Positions 51,693 through 59,052 of a DNA stretch of 64,000 nucleotides are shown one piece after another. Each line of letters begins with the position of its first letter. The first letter of the stretch is position 1. A program made the translations under genes and the position numbers. Origin of the DNA: Ruminococcus flavefaciens MA2007 (GTDB taxonomy: Bacteria > Bacillota > Clostridia > Oscillospirales > Ruminococcaceae); assembly GCF_000621845.1 (NCBI RefSeq), contig NZ_JHXF01000015.1, positions 39,606-103,605 on the forward strand. The letters run 5' to 3'. Below the pieces are notes generated by a model. That model was given only the letters and a program-made list of their open reading frames with translations, was not told the DNA's origin and did no database searches.

Positions 51693-51851
51693 ATAGGGGC
51701 GCCGATGAAATAACCCCATTGTAGGGGACGGTGACTCCCTACAGTGTAGGGAGATGTCCGAAGGACAGAGGGGTGCGGCTTCTGTTGGAAGTCCTCGACG
51801 TCCCATAAATAAAGTGAGACTAACGGGCTGTCGGGGACGCCAGCCCCTACA
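51693..51851. repeat. Intergenic repeat element with TAGGGGC/GCCCCTA ends
   Basis: The stretch begins TAGGGGCGCC and ends CCAGCCCCTACA and contains an inner pair (TGTAGGGGACGGTGACTCCC, then CTACAGTGTAGGG). Its borders resemble those of the element at 55130-55248. No coding content is evident; it is probably a genome-wide noncoding repeat or MITE. Confidence 0.5.
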
Positions 51852-51950
51852 TTTTTACTGCTTTTTGTTAATATTTACCATGCGAAGCACAGCGAAATCA
51901 GCTTCTCACTGTGCAACTCTACAATGTTACTAAAAAATCACAATATTGTA

Positions 51951-51984
51951 TTGACAAACAATATTATACGACGTATAATATTGT
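51951..51984 (+). promoter_or_regulatory. PadR operon promoter overlapped by a 27-bp palindrome
   Basis: Perfect TTGACA, 17 bases, perfect TATAAT (51974-51979). The bases 51958-51984 form a perfect palindrome around a central A: left arm ACAATATTATACG and its complement. It covers spacer and -10, so a bound regulator would block RNA polymerase; PadR, coded next, is the obvious candidate. Confidence 0.82.
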
Positions 51985-52067
51985 CAGAGCTTGAATATTG
52001 GAGTCAATAAAATATTGCAGGCAAAACAAGTTCAAGCAGCATAACTGAATATGAAAGGAGAATGACT

Positions 52068-52400
52068 ATGGGTTTTTCTATCAACGCAGGGCTTCTCGAC
52101 GCTATGGTGCTTTCAATAGTTCAGAACAATGACACCTATGGCTATGAGATAACCCAGTATCTGCGAAAGGCTGTGGACATCTCGGAATCAACATTGTATC
52201 CCGTCCTCAGACGCTTGCAGAAAGGCGAGCTCCTTGAAACTTATGATAAGGAGTTCATGGGCAGGAACAGGCGGTACTACCGAATAACGCCGCAGGGCAA
52301 TGATTCGCTGGAGGAGTACCGTGAGGAATGGCGGAGCCACAAAAAGAAGATAGACAGTATTTTATTGAATGAGGGAGCTGAAAGCAATGAACAAACTTGA
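52068..52400 (+). CDS. PadR-family transcriptional regulator
   Basis: The 110-residue winged-helix protein has the family pattern LLDAMVLSIVQNNDTYGYEI, DISESTLYPVLRRLQKGELL and GRNRRYYRITPQGNDSLEEY, with a C-terminal dimerisation helix. It probably represses its own operon through the palindrome upstream and responds to membrane or wall stress or small hydrophobic compounds. The start at 52068 has AAAGGAG at eight bases. Confidence 0.92.
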   Translation: MGFSINAGLLDAMVLSIVQNNDTYGYEITQYLRKAVDISESTLYPVLRRLQKGELLETYDKEFMGRNRRYYRITPQGNDSLEEYREEWRSHKKKIDSILLNEGAESNEQT

Positions 52401-53010
52401 ATTTCTTACCAGATTAAGGAACAGCCTTGAAAGAGGCGGAATGCCTGTCGAGGATATAAACGACGCGCTTACATATTATGAGGAAGTATTCATGGACGCA
52501 GGCTTCGGCAAGGAAGAGGAGACTGCCGCTTCTATGGGAGCTCCCGAGGACGTAGCAGTGAATATACTCCGCGAGAGCGGTATCACACCGCCTCCGCCGC
52601 CTGTACCGCAGAACATTGCACAGGCACCTCAGCCGCAGCAGAAGAAAAAGCCTTCGGGCGGAGCGATAGCAGCAAGCATTATCATCGGAGTGCTCACATT
52701 CCCCATATGGCTGCCTGTACTTATCGTGGCAGTAGTAATGCTTTTCGTAATTATCGTAGTGCTCTTCTCACTGATATTTGCGTTCATCGCAGCAGGTATC
52801 GGTCTTATCGTAGGCGGTATCGCAGCGCTGTTTGAAGCGCCGTCAGTAGCACTTATGGCATTAGGTGCAGGACTTATCATCACAGGACTTGTGATTCTTC
52901 TTTGCAAGCCTGTATTCGGAGCAGCGATCCCTGCCTGCGGAAGAGGCATAAAGAAGCTTTTCACATGGGTAGGCGGATTATTCAAAAAGGGAGGAAAAGA
53001 AAATGTATGA
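52387..53010 (+). CDS. DUF1700 (HAAS-type) membrane protein
   Basis: The 207-residue protein has the N-terminal HAAS helix bundle (MNKLEFLTRLRNSLERGGMP, DALTYYEEVFMDAG) followed by a Pro-rich linker and three hydrophobic helices (about 85-180). DUF1700 proteins are coded behind PadR and in front of DUF4097 genes in many Firmicutes and are thought to pass envelope signals to the regulator. It overlaps padR by 14 bases. Confidence 0.85.
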   Translation: MNKLEFLTRLRNSLERGGMPVEDINDALTYYEEVFMDAGFGKEEETAASMGAPEDVAVNILRESGITPPPPPVPQNIAQAPQPQQKKKPSGGAIAASIIIGVLTFPIWLPVLIVAVVMLFVIIVVLFSLIFAFIAAGIGLIVGGIAALFEAPSVALMALGAGLIITGLVILLCKPVFGAAIPACGRGIKKLFTWVGGLFKKGGKENV

Positions 53011-53881
53011 GAATAATAATGGGGTAACACAGGAAGTTCAGGCAGCAGCTCCTCAGAAGAAGAGCGGCGGCAACTGGGTATGGATATCATTCGTGCTGGT
53101 AGGCATAGCACTGCTGGTTATCGGAATTATCCTTTTCAACAATACCGATGTCAAGAAATACGCAAAGATAAAGGATTTCAGCGAGAGCTACAGAGCAGCT
53201 GACGTAAAGAGGTTCAACCTTGAGATAGGCTGGGCAGACCTTACAGTCAGCAAGAGCAATGACGACAAGATATATGTAGAGGCTAAGAACGTGCCCGAGG
53301 GCTTTACAGCAGGCGTCAGGGGCGATACATTCTCAACTGAGTTTTCCGAGAAGAAGATACACTTCTATATGCTTCCGAGCTGGCTCAACGGCAGTGATAG
53401 CAACAATGCCGTTGTAGATATCAAGCTCCCTGATAAGGAGTACGAAAGCTTTGTTCTCGACCTTGGGGCAGGCGAGACAGATATGGCTGGTTTCAAGTGC
53501 GGCAAATTCAGAGTTGACTGCGGAGCAGGCGATGTTACATTAGAGGATATCGACTGTGAGGAAGGCAATCTGGAGTGCGGAGCAGGTCAGGTAACTGTAA
53601 ATGGCATCAAGTGCAGCAGCAAGCTTAATATCGACGGCGGAGCAGGCGAGGTAGTAGTTTCGAGCGCTGTTCTCGGCGGTTTGGACGCAGATCAGGGCGT
53701 AGGCGAGCTGAACTTCACAGGCACAGTAAACGGCGATATCGACATTGACGGCGGCGTAGGCGAGATAGTCGTAAACCTCACAAATCCCGAGAGCGACTTT
53801 GTGGGCAGCGGCAGCAAGTACAAAATAGATATAGATACAGGCGTAGGCTCAAACACGGTAAACTATAATGTTTCACGCTGA
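53003..53881 (+). CDS. DUF4097 beta-strand repeat membrane protein
   Basis: A short cytoplasmic start, one membrane helix (about 25-46, WVWISFVLVGIALLVIGIIL), then an extracellular parallel beta repeat region with recurring GAGE/GVGE turns (LDLGAGETDMAG, VDCGAGDVTLED, IDGGAGEVVVSS, IDGGVGEIVVNL). This is the adhesin-like DUF4097 architecture. It overlaps the DUF1700 gene by eight bases and completes the PadR-DUF1700-DUF4097 operon. Confidence 0.85.
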   Translation: MYENNNGVTQEVQAAAPQKKSGGNWVWISFVLVGIALLVIGIILFNNTDVKKYAKIKDFSESYRAADVKRFNLEIGWADLTVSKSNDDKIYVEAKNVPEGFTAGVRGDTFSTEFSEKKIHFYMLPSWLNGSDSNNAVVDIKLPDKEYESFVLDLGAGETDMAGFKCGKFRVDCGAGDVTLEDIDCEEGNLECGAGQVTVNGIKCSSKLNIDGGAGEVVVSSAVLGGLDADQGVGELNFTGTVNGDIDIDGGVGEIVVNLTNPESDFVGSGSKYKIDIDTGVGSNTVNYNVSR

Positions 53882-53886
53882 AAGCC

Positions 53887-54093
53887 ATGCTTGACCACAC
53901 AAAAATAAAAAAAGGCGACCGTGTCCGACACCGATTATTCGGCACAGGAACGGTCACCGACACACTGCCGCTGGGGGGCGACACAGTAGTTACCATTGAA
54001 TTTGACAACGGGACTACAAGAAAGCTCTGCGCTGAGATAGCCAATCTTGAAAGCGCAGAAGCAAACGAACATGATATAGATGATATAGATTGA
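53887..54093 (+). CDS. Small UvrD/PcrA C-terminal-type beta-barrel protein
   Basis: The 68-residue protein (KKGDRVRHRLFGTGTVTDTL, TVVTIEFDNGTTRKLCAEIA, NLE) resembles the Tudor-like C-terminal domain of PcrA/UvrD helicases, which contacts RNA polymerase; here it stands alone. It follows the DUF4097 gene by five bases without a strong ribosome site. Role unknown. Confidence 0.65.
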   Translation: MLDHTKIKKGDRVRHRLFGTGTVTDTLPLGGDTVVTIEFDNGTTRKLCAEIANLESAEANEHDIDDID

Positions 54094-54154
54094 ATAACAG
54101 GCGTTTTGCCTGTGCGTACAGTTCATTATTTAACGTTGAAGGGAATATTGTAAT

Positions 54155-55105
54155 ATGAAAAAAGCGTTAAAAATCATAGGTAAGTTTTTTCTTGGTCTGC
54201 TTATCATAATTCTGGTATTTCTGCTGATAATGTTTGTTTATCACAGGATAATGCTTAACAAAGAGAAGAAGTATCTTGAACCATTGGGACAAATGGTTGA
54301 GGTAGACGGGCATAATATGAGTATCTACACCGAGGGCGAGGGTGAACACACTATCGTCATTATGGCAGGCGCAGGAATGGTCTCGCCGATACTTGATTAC
54401 AGTCCGCTGTACAGACGTTTGAGCGATACCTATAAAATAGCTGTCATAGAGAAATTCGGCTACGGATTCAGTGATGTTGTGGACGGTGACAGGGATTTTG
54501 ACACATTGCTTCGTCAGGACAGAGAAGCTCTGAAAAAGGCAGGCATAGAAGCTCCCTATGTACTTTGTCCGCACTCTATGTCGGGAATAGAAGCTATTTT
54601 ATGGGCACAGAAGTATCCCGATGAAGTTGAAGCGATAGTTGGATTGGATATGAGCACTCCAAAGGCTTATACGGAAGAAAACCTTAATGACGATGACAAG
54701 GGTATTGAGCTTTTTTATAAATTCCTCAGGGAATCAGGCGTCGGAAGACTCATTCTTACAGACAAGAATGTTTGTCAGAGTTTTTCAGACCGCGAAAAGG
54801 ATATATACAAGGCACTTGCTTTCAGAAAGTTTGCTAACAAGGACGTAGCAGATGAGGGAGATCATCTTGCTGACGCTATCGACGAGATAAATTCCGCTGA
54901 TAAGCCCGATATCCCTACATTGCTTTTCCTGTCTGACGGCAAGGAAACAAGCGGAAAGCTATGGATAGACGCTATGAACGACTATTCAGACGGCCTTACA
55001 GATTCGAGGGTAATACAGCTTGACTGCGGACATAATGTAGCAGAACACGAACCTGAAAAGATAGAAGAAGAAATGAGAAAATTTATCGCAGAGCTTGACA
55101 GCTGA
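54155..55105 (+). CDS. Alpha/beta hydrolase, membrane-anchored
   Basis: One N-terminal membrane helix (about 8-30, IGKFFLGLLIIILVFLLIMF) is followed by an alpha/beta hydrolase fold: IVIMAGAGMVSPILDYSPLY (oxyanion region), nucleophile elbow CPHSMSGIEAILWAQ (Ser about 148), a late Asp (FLSDGKE) and the catalytic His (LDCGHNVAEHEPEKI). It is probably an esterase or peptidase acting outside the membrane; substrate unknown. Ribosome site GAAGGGAA. Confidence 0.82.
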   Translation: MKKALKIIGKFFLGLLIIILVFLLIMFVYHRIMLNKEKKYLEPLGQMVEVDGHNMSIYTEGEGEHTIVIMAGAGMVSPILDYSPLYRRLSDTYKIAVIEKFGYGFSDVVDGDRDFDTLLRQDREALKKAGIEAPYVLCPHSMSGIEAILWAQKYPDEVEAIVGLDMSTPKAYTEENLNDDDKGIELFYKFLRESGVGRLILTDKNVCQSFSDREKDIYKALAFRKFANKDVADEGDHLADAIDEINSADKPDIPTLLFLSDGKETSGKLWIDAMNDYSDGLTDSRVIQLDCGHNVAEHEPEKIEEEMRKFIAELDS

Positions 55106-55129
55106 ATCATATTTACAGAAAAACTAAGC

Positions 55130-55248
55130 AGGGGCGGATAAGGGGAGCCCACTTTGGCGGATTCGCAGGTTACCAAATATGAGCCGTTACTTTACGACTC
55201 GGTAGCCCACTTTTTTCCGCTAAGGAGAGCAGCCTAATATCCGCCCCT
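55130..55248. repeat. MITE-like intergenic element with 11-bp terminal inverted repeats
   Basis: AGGGGCGGATA at the left and TATCCGCCCCT at the right are perfect complements. Inside, AGCCCACTTT occurs twice. Its ends resemble the element at 51693-51851. It is too short to code for a transposase. Confidence 0.6.
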
Positions 55249-55275
55249 ACAAAAAATCTTTGTTATATTTGCTAA

Positions 55276-55304
55276 AACGCAGTTGGTTTGCCAGCTGCGT
55301 TTTT
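55276..55304 (+). terminator. Terminator
   Basis: AACGCAGTTGG, TTTG, CCAGCTGCGTT, then T-rich; the stem has one G-T pair. Confidence 0.7.
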
Positions 55305-55448
55305 GTTTATCCATACGAATCGAAAAATTATTTTTCTGAAATTCAACGTGTTCGCGTTGAAAAAATGCGCTTTACGGGGGGATATATGAAAGCGTTTCCA
55401 AAGCTTCACATTCAACCCGCAAACCATTGACCACAGAAAGGAGTATAA
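55305..55448. other. Leader region of the phage-like cassette
   Basis: It contains a hairpin (TTCAACG / CGTTGAA, near 55343-55362) and a 14-codon frame at 55386 (MKAFPKLHIQPANH) behind GGGGGGAT. No promoter is convincing. Confidence 0.35.
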
Positions 55449-55589
55449 ATGAACAGTCTTTATGAAGTGTTCAAGCTGGTCAAGCTGATGACTGACCGAG
55501 CCTGTATCCGCAGGTGCTATTTTACTACAGATGACCAGAGGTACTGCACTGACAGCACCGAGATGTATCTTTTAAGGGAGGGAACATAA
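55449..55589 (+). CDS. 46-residue small protein, first gene of a phage-like cassette
   Basis: It starts MNSLYEVFKLVKLMTDRACI, has three Cys and ends in STEMYLLREGT. AAAGGAG lies five bases upstream, and the stop overlaps the next ATG by one base (TAATG), so it is probably translated and coupled. Its role is unknown. Confidence 0.6.
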   Translation: MNSLYEVFKLVKLMTDRACIRRCYFTTDDQRYCTDSTEMYLLREGT

Positions 55590-55897
55590 TGGCAGTTTAT
55601 CGCGGAGCCTACAGCGGTCCTGAAATTGACAGACTGCTTGCAAAGGCTGACAGCTCCGATGTATTTTCAGAGGAGCGTCTCAACGGTCTTTCCTTTGAGC
55701 AGATAAGCAAGGAGGACTTCGACGACCTTGCCGAAAAGGACGCCGACAGGGTGTACTTTGTCTATGATGAAAGAGGCAAGGTAAAGCAGTATATCGGAGA
55801 AGCCGAGCTTGGCGGAATGGCTTTTACCGCAGGAAATATGTCCGCCGTTTTGAACAATAGTGTGACTATGGTCACAGGAAAAATTGAGGAGGTATAA
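55589..55897 (+). CDS. Phage tail-associated-like small protein
   Basis: The 102-residue protein (MAVYRGAYSGPEIDRLLAKA, DADRVYFVYDERGKVKQYIG, GKIEEV) resembles short proteins found beside phage tail fibre genes; the VYFVYDERGKVKQYIG segment is typical of fibre-tip or attachment modules. It has AGGGAGGG as ribosome site and is followed after three bases by the next gene. Confidence 0.55.
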   Translation: MAVYRGAYSGPEIDRLLAKADSSDVFSEERLNGLSFEQISKEDFDDLAEKDADRVYFVYDERGKVKQYIGEAELGGMAFTAGNMSAVLNNSVTMVTGKIEEV

Positions 55898-55900
55898 AAA

Positions 55901-56590
55901 ATGGGAACAGTAGTTGTAGATAAGGTTTATCCAAATTCATCAAGTTCATATTCAACGATAGTATCCGACCTGAGAGCTTTATGGAACTGGACAAGCAGCG
56001 CGGAGACTTCGGCAGGAACTAAGCTCACCATCGACGCAGCCAAGAAGATAGGATTATTCGTATATAATGGCAATGTCAATTATACTACTATCGGTGTTAT
56101 ATTCGGCTCAAGCTACTATTACCTTGCAGGTCCGCAGAGTACAGTTGGAAAGCTCCAGCTCAAGGCTGAAAAGGTAGGCGATAACACCCTGATAATCAGC
56201 GCGTGGAGAGTCGATGCTTCGGGAAGCTCCAATGTTGCGGCTGATCTCTGTGATAAATACATCATCTGCCGCGCAGTCAATACCAATACAGAGAACGAGG
56301 AAACGATACTGATATATCTTGGTTCAAGCTCCTCATCAGGAGATAATAAGTGCGCAATGTTTACAAGTGATGTTATTCAGCCTATTAATATTTCTGCTCA
56401 GGACGCAAATCAAAATGTCAATGCCAAGAATACCAATATCGTGCCGTTTTTCAATACGGCCTCTGCATTCGTTACAAAGGACGTCTATCAGTCTCTTTGC
56501 GAAAATGTGTCATCGTGGTATTTCGGCGATGTTACCATAAACGGCAGACCATACCGCATGAGCGGCTCGGTATTCGCACTTGACGAGTGA
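55901..56590 (+). CDS. Fibre-like beta-rich protein of the phage-like cassette
   Basis: The 229-residue protein is rich in Ser/Thr/Asn and beta strands (TKLTIDAAKKIGLFVYNGNV, VGDNTLIISAWRVDASGSSN, WYFGDVTINGRPYRMSGSVF). There is no signal peptide or membrane helix. Composition and context suggest a receptor-binding or fibre-end protein, but no family is recognised. A terminator follows at 56655. Confidence 0.5.
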   Translation: MGTVVVDKVYPNSSSSYSTIVSDLRALWNWTSSAETSAGTKLTIDAAKKIGLFVYNGNVNYTTIGVIFGSSYYYLAGPQSTVGKLQLKAEKVGDNTLIISAWRVDASGSSNVAADLCDKYIICRAVNTNTENEETILIYLGSSSSSGDNKCAMFTSDVIQPINISAQDANQNVNAKNTNIVPFFNTASAFVTKDVYQSLCENVSSWYFGDVTINGRPYRMSGSVFALDE

Positions 56591-56654
56591 TAAGCCATAA
56601 CTGAAACACCACTGAGCCGATCTTGATACCTATGTAGAGAGTTTATTTTTATTA

Positions 56655-56689
56655 TTGAGAGAGCCCCTTTTGAAAAAGGGGCTCTCTCA
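56655..56689. terminator. Bidirectional terminator
   Basis: TTGAGAGAGCCCCTTT pairs with AAAGGGGCTCTCTCAA around a short loop; it lies between convergent cassette and serpin genes. Confidence 0.8.
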
Positions 56690-56741
56690 ACAAAATATTT
56701 ACATCAGTATAAAAGTTGACTCAGAGGTATTCAGATACAGC

Positions 56742-58733
56742 TTATTTTTCTTCAAGCTGAGTAGCTGCGCCTATGAACAGCGGAACGTTGTTCTCGTCAA
56801 CTATCATATAAACGAAAGGCTTATCGAGGAAGATATTTATCTCCTTCTTTGGCTCCGGCATAGCGCAGCCTGCTGCCATCATAACAGCTGTTACCGCAGC
56901 CGCCTTTGTGCCCTTTTCGGTGACTTCTATCTTGGTCTTGTGGAGAACATCGTCGATGTAAAGGGGATCGGCTCCCTCGACTGAAAGGTCGTTTATCTTC
57001 GAGAAGTCAGCATTGCGCCAGTCGAATGCAGTCGGCATACCCATATCTATAAGTACCTTAGTCATTGATTTGCTGTACTGATACTTGAACTTTGGTATCA
57101 TAACGTTGAGCTCTATCTTTTCGGGATCCTCATATTCCTTGAGTCCCTCAAAGAGCTTCTCGGCGTCAAGGTCTTTTACGTAGCTTACGATGTCCTTTTC
57201 CTTTGGCATAATACCTACGAAGCTGTATTTGCCGCCTGCATAGGGCTTCTTGAAAGCGTCTGCGTCGCCGAGGTCGTAGTAGTAGCGCTCCTGGCTGTGC
57301 ATTGCCTTAATGGCGTGCTTATCGCCGTTAAGGTCGGTGAACTTTTCGTCTCTTGAACTCGTGTACGGGTTAGACCATTCAGCCTCAAAGTAAAGGGTAT
57401 TGATGAGCATCATCAGTATTTCCTTTTCATCTGTAGGCGTAAGGTCGCCGTTTTTGAGGAGAGAGGGTATCATGCCCTGAGTGTTTCTGTTTACCCAGCT
57501 GTTTACGTCCTTGACTGTATTATTGTCAAAGGCAGCCTTGTAAAGCTCTGCATTGTAGAACTTCTTGTTCTTTTCAAGGAACTCGTCATATACCTTGAAG
57601 GTTTCCTTATCCTTGAACCAGATAGAATCCGCAAGCATTACCTTCTGCTTTTTCTCGTTAGGCAGCTTGCTTATGTAGTAAGCCATATACTCGTTTAGCT
57701 GGTCAAGAGTAAGACCGTTGCCGAGGACTTTTTCCATTTCAGCCTTTGTTTCGCCGTCAGCGCCGTTTGCAGTCATAGCAAGGGCAGCTGATATAGACAT
57801 TGGCGATACAAGGAGATTTTCCTCGTCCTTTTTTGTAGGATCAAAGCTGTTTTTCAGTATATCCACGCCGAATTTCATTTCAGCGGCAGCAAACTCAGCG
57901 TCGGTCGTCTTGCCCTCGGAAGCCTTTACGTCAACGGTATTGTCAAGACGGACACTGCCTATCTCGCCTGCGCCGTTTATCTCCTTGGCTTTTCCGAGGA
58001 GGAAGTCCTGTACCATTTTAAAGTCTTCCTCGTCTATCTTGTCATTCATATTTACATCACCGTTGAGTAACTGTATTTCTGTGAGCTCGGTTTTAAGAGT
58101 TCCTGCAAGCTGTTTTCTGTAGGTGATAGAGTCGAAGCTGTCCACAACTCCGTCGTCGTTGATATCGCCGTAATAGTGTATGCCGAGACCTCTTACGCCC
58201 GAGATAAAGTCCATTTCAAATTCATATTTTCTTGATGATGAAGAACTGCCCCAGTAGCCGCCCTCTTTATCAAGCTCAGCCTGCAAAGCGTCAGCCTGTT
58301 CCTTATCATAGGTCGTGAATTTCAGCGTAACGATGTCGTCCTGACCGAACATATCACAGTATCTGATAGTACTGTCCCATTTTTCATATAACTCCTTGTC
58401 AAGCTCGTCCAGTGTATTGCTTCTGATATAAGGAGAGTACATAGATATCTCAATAGCATCGTAATAATCGTAATAGTCTGTTTTCTTAGGAATAACAGTA
58501 AGCCTTAAAATACTGGCTTGTGACAGGTCTTCAACATCGTCATAGGTGTATATCCTGTTGATATAAGCGTCAGGTATCGTTACCTCATATGCGGTCTCGC
58601 TTGCATATCCGGGGGCAGAAGCCAAAGCCTGATTTCTGCTGACGCACGGCGGAAATGTTCCCGCAGCTCCCATAGCCAGTGCAAAGCTGAGAACACCTGC
58701 GGTAAGCTTAGACAGTTTTTTCATTTTTCCCAT
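56742..58733 (-). CDS. Secreted dockerin-bearing serpin
   Basis: A signal peptide (MKKLSKLTAGVLSFALAMGA), a domain of about 140 residues of unknown type, a type I dockerin (about 188-255; DINDDGVVDSFDSITYRKQL and DVNMNDKIDEEDFKMVQDFL) and a full serpin domain (about 280-663) follow each other. Serpin signatures: NLLVSPMSISAALAMTANGA, VNSWVNRNTQGMIPSLL, LINTLYFEAEWSNPY, FVGIMPKEKD and a hinge/reactive loop GTKAAAVTAVMMAAGCAM with small residues as in inhibitory serpins. It would protect the cellulosome-like complex from proteases by trapping them. The ribosome site is GGGAGGAG. Confidence 0.92.
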   Translation of the reverse strand: MGKMKKLSKLTAGVLSFALAMGAAGTFPPCVSRNQALASAPGYASETAYEVTIPDAYINRIYTYDDVEDLSQASILRLTVIPKKTDYYDYYDAIEISMYSPYIRSNTLDELDKELYEKWDSTIRYCDMFGQDDIVTLKFTTYDKEQADALQAELDKEGGYWGSSSSSRKYEFEMDFISGVRGLGIHYYGDINDDGVVDSFDSITYRKQLAGTLKTELTEIQLLNGDVNMNDKIDEEDFKMVQDFLLGKAKEINGAGEIGSVRLDNTVDVKASEGKTTDAEFAAAEMKFGVDILKNSFDPTKKDEENLLVSPMSISAALAMTANGADGETKAEMEKVLGNGLTLDQLNEYMAYYISKLPNEKKQKVMLADSIWFKDKETFKVYDEFLEKNKKFYNAELYKAAFDNNTVKDVNSWVNRNTQGMIPSLLKNGDLTPTDEKEILMMLINTLYFEAEWSNPYTSSRDEKFTDLNGDKHAIKAMHSQERYYYDLGDADAFKKPYAGGKYSFVGIMPKEKDIVSYVKDLDAEKLFEGLKEYEDPEKIELNVMIPKFKYQYSKSMTKVLIDMGMPTAFDWRNADFSKINDLSVEGADPLYIDDVLHKTKIEVTEKGTKAAAVTAVMMAAGCAMPEPKKEINIFLDKPFVYMIVDENNVPLFIGAATQLEEK

Positions 58734-58781
58734 AGTACATTACTCCTCCCATAATGAAATTGGAAAATTATCCATAATATC

Positions 58782-58810
58782 AGTATAACACTATTATAAG
58801 GCTATGTCAA
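58782..58810 (-). promoter_or_regulatory. Promoter of the serpin gene
   Basis: On the minus strand TTGACA, 17 bases, TATACT, 48 bases before the start. Confidence 0.75.
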
Positions 58811-58986
58811 TGAAAAATGGCTATATTGCATAGAAAAGCAGTGAAATTGACATATTGTGCTCAATATTTTGAGCTATCGGCTTAAAAGCTCATATATTCC
58901 GCTGAAAAACAGCAATATTGCAGTTTAATTAATTATTTGCGAGGGTATAATCGCCTAACTTAGTAACTTTTTGTACAAAAAGACGA

Positions 58987-59015
58987 TTGACTATATGTAT
59001 ATTACAGTTTATAAT
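58987..59015 (+). promoter_or_regulatory. Promoter of the LRR-dockerin gene
   Basis: TTGACT, 17 bases, TATAAT, 38 bases before the ATG. With the serpin promoter it forms a divergent region of about 320 bases. Confidence 0.75.
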
Positions 59016-59052
59016 ATACCTATAATAATTTTTTAAGGAGGAGCGTTTAAAA

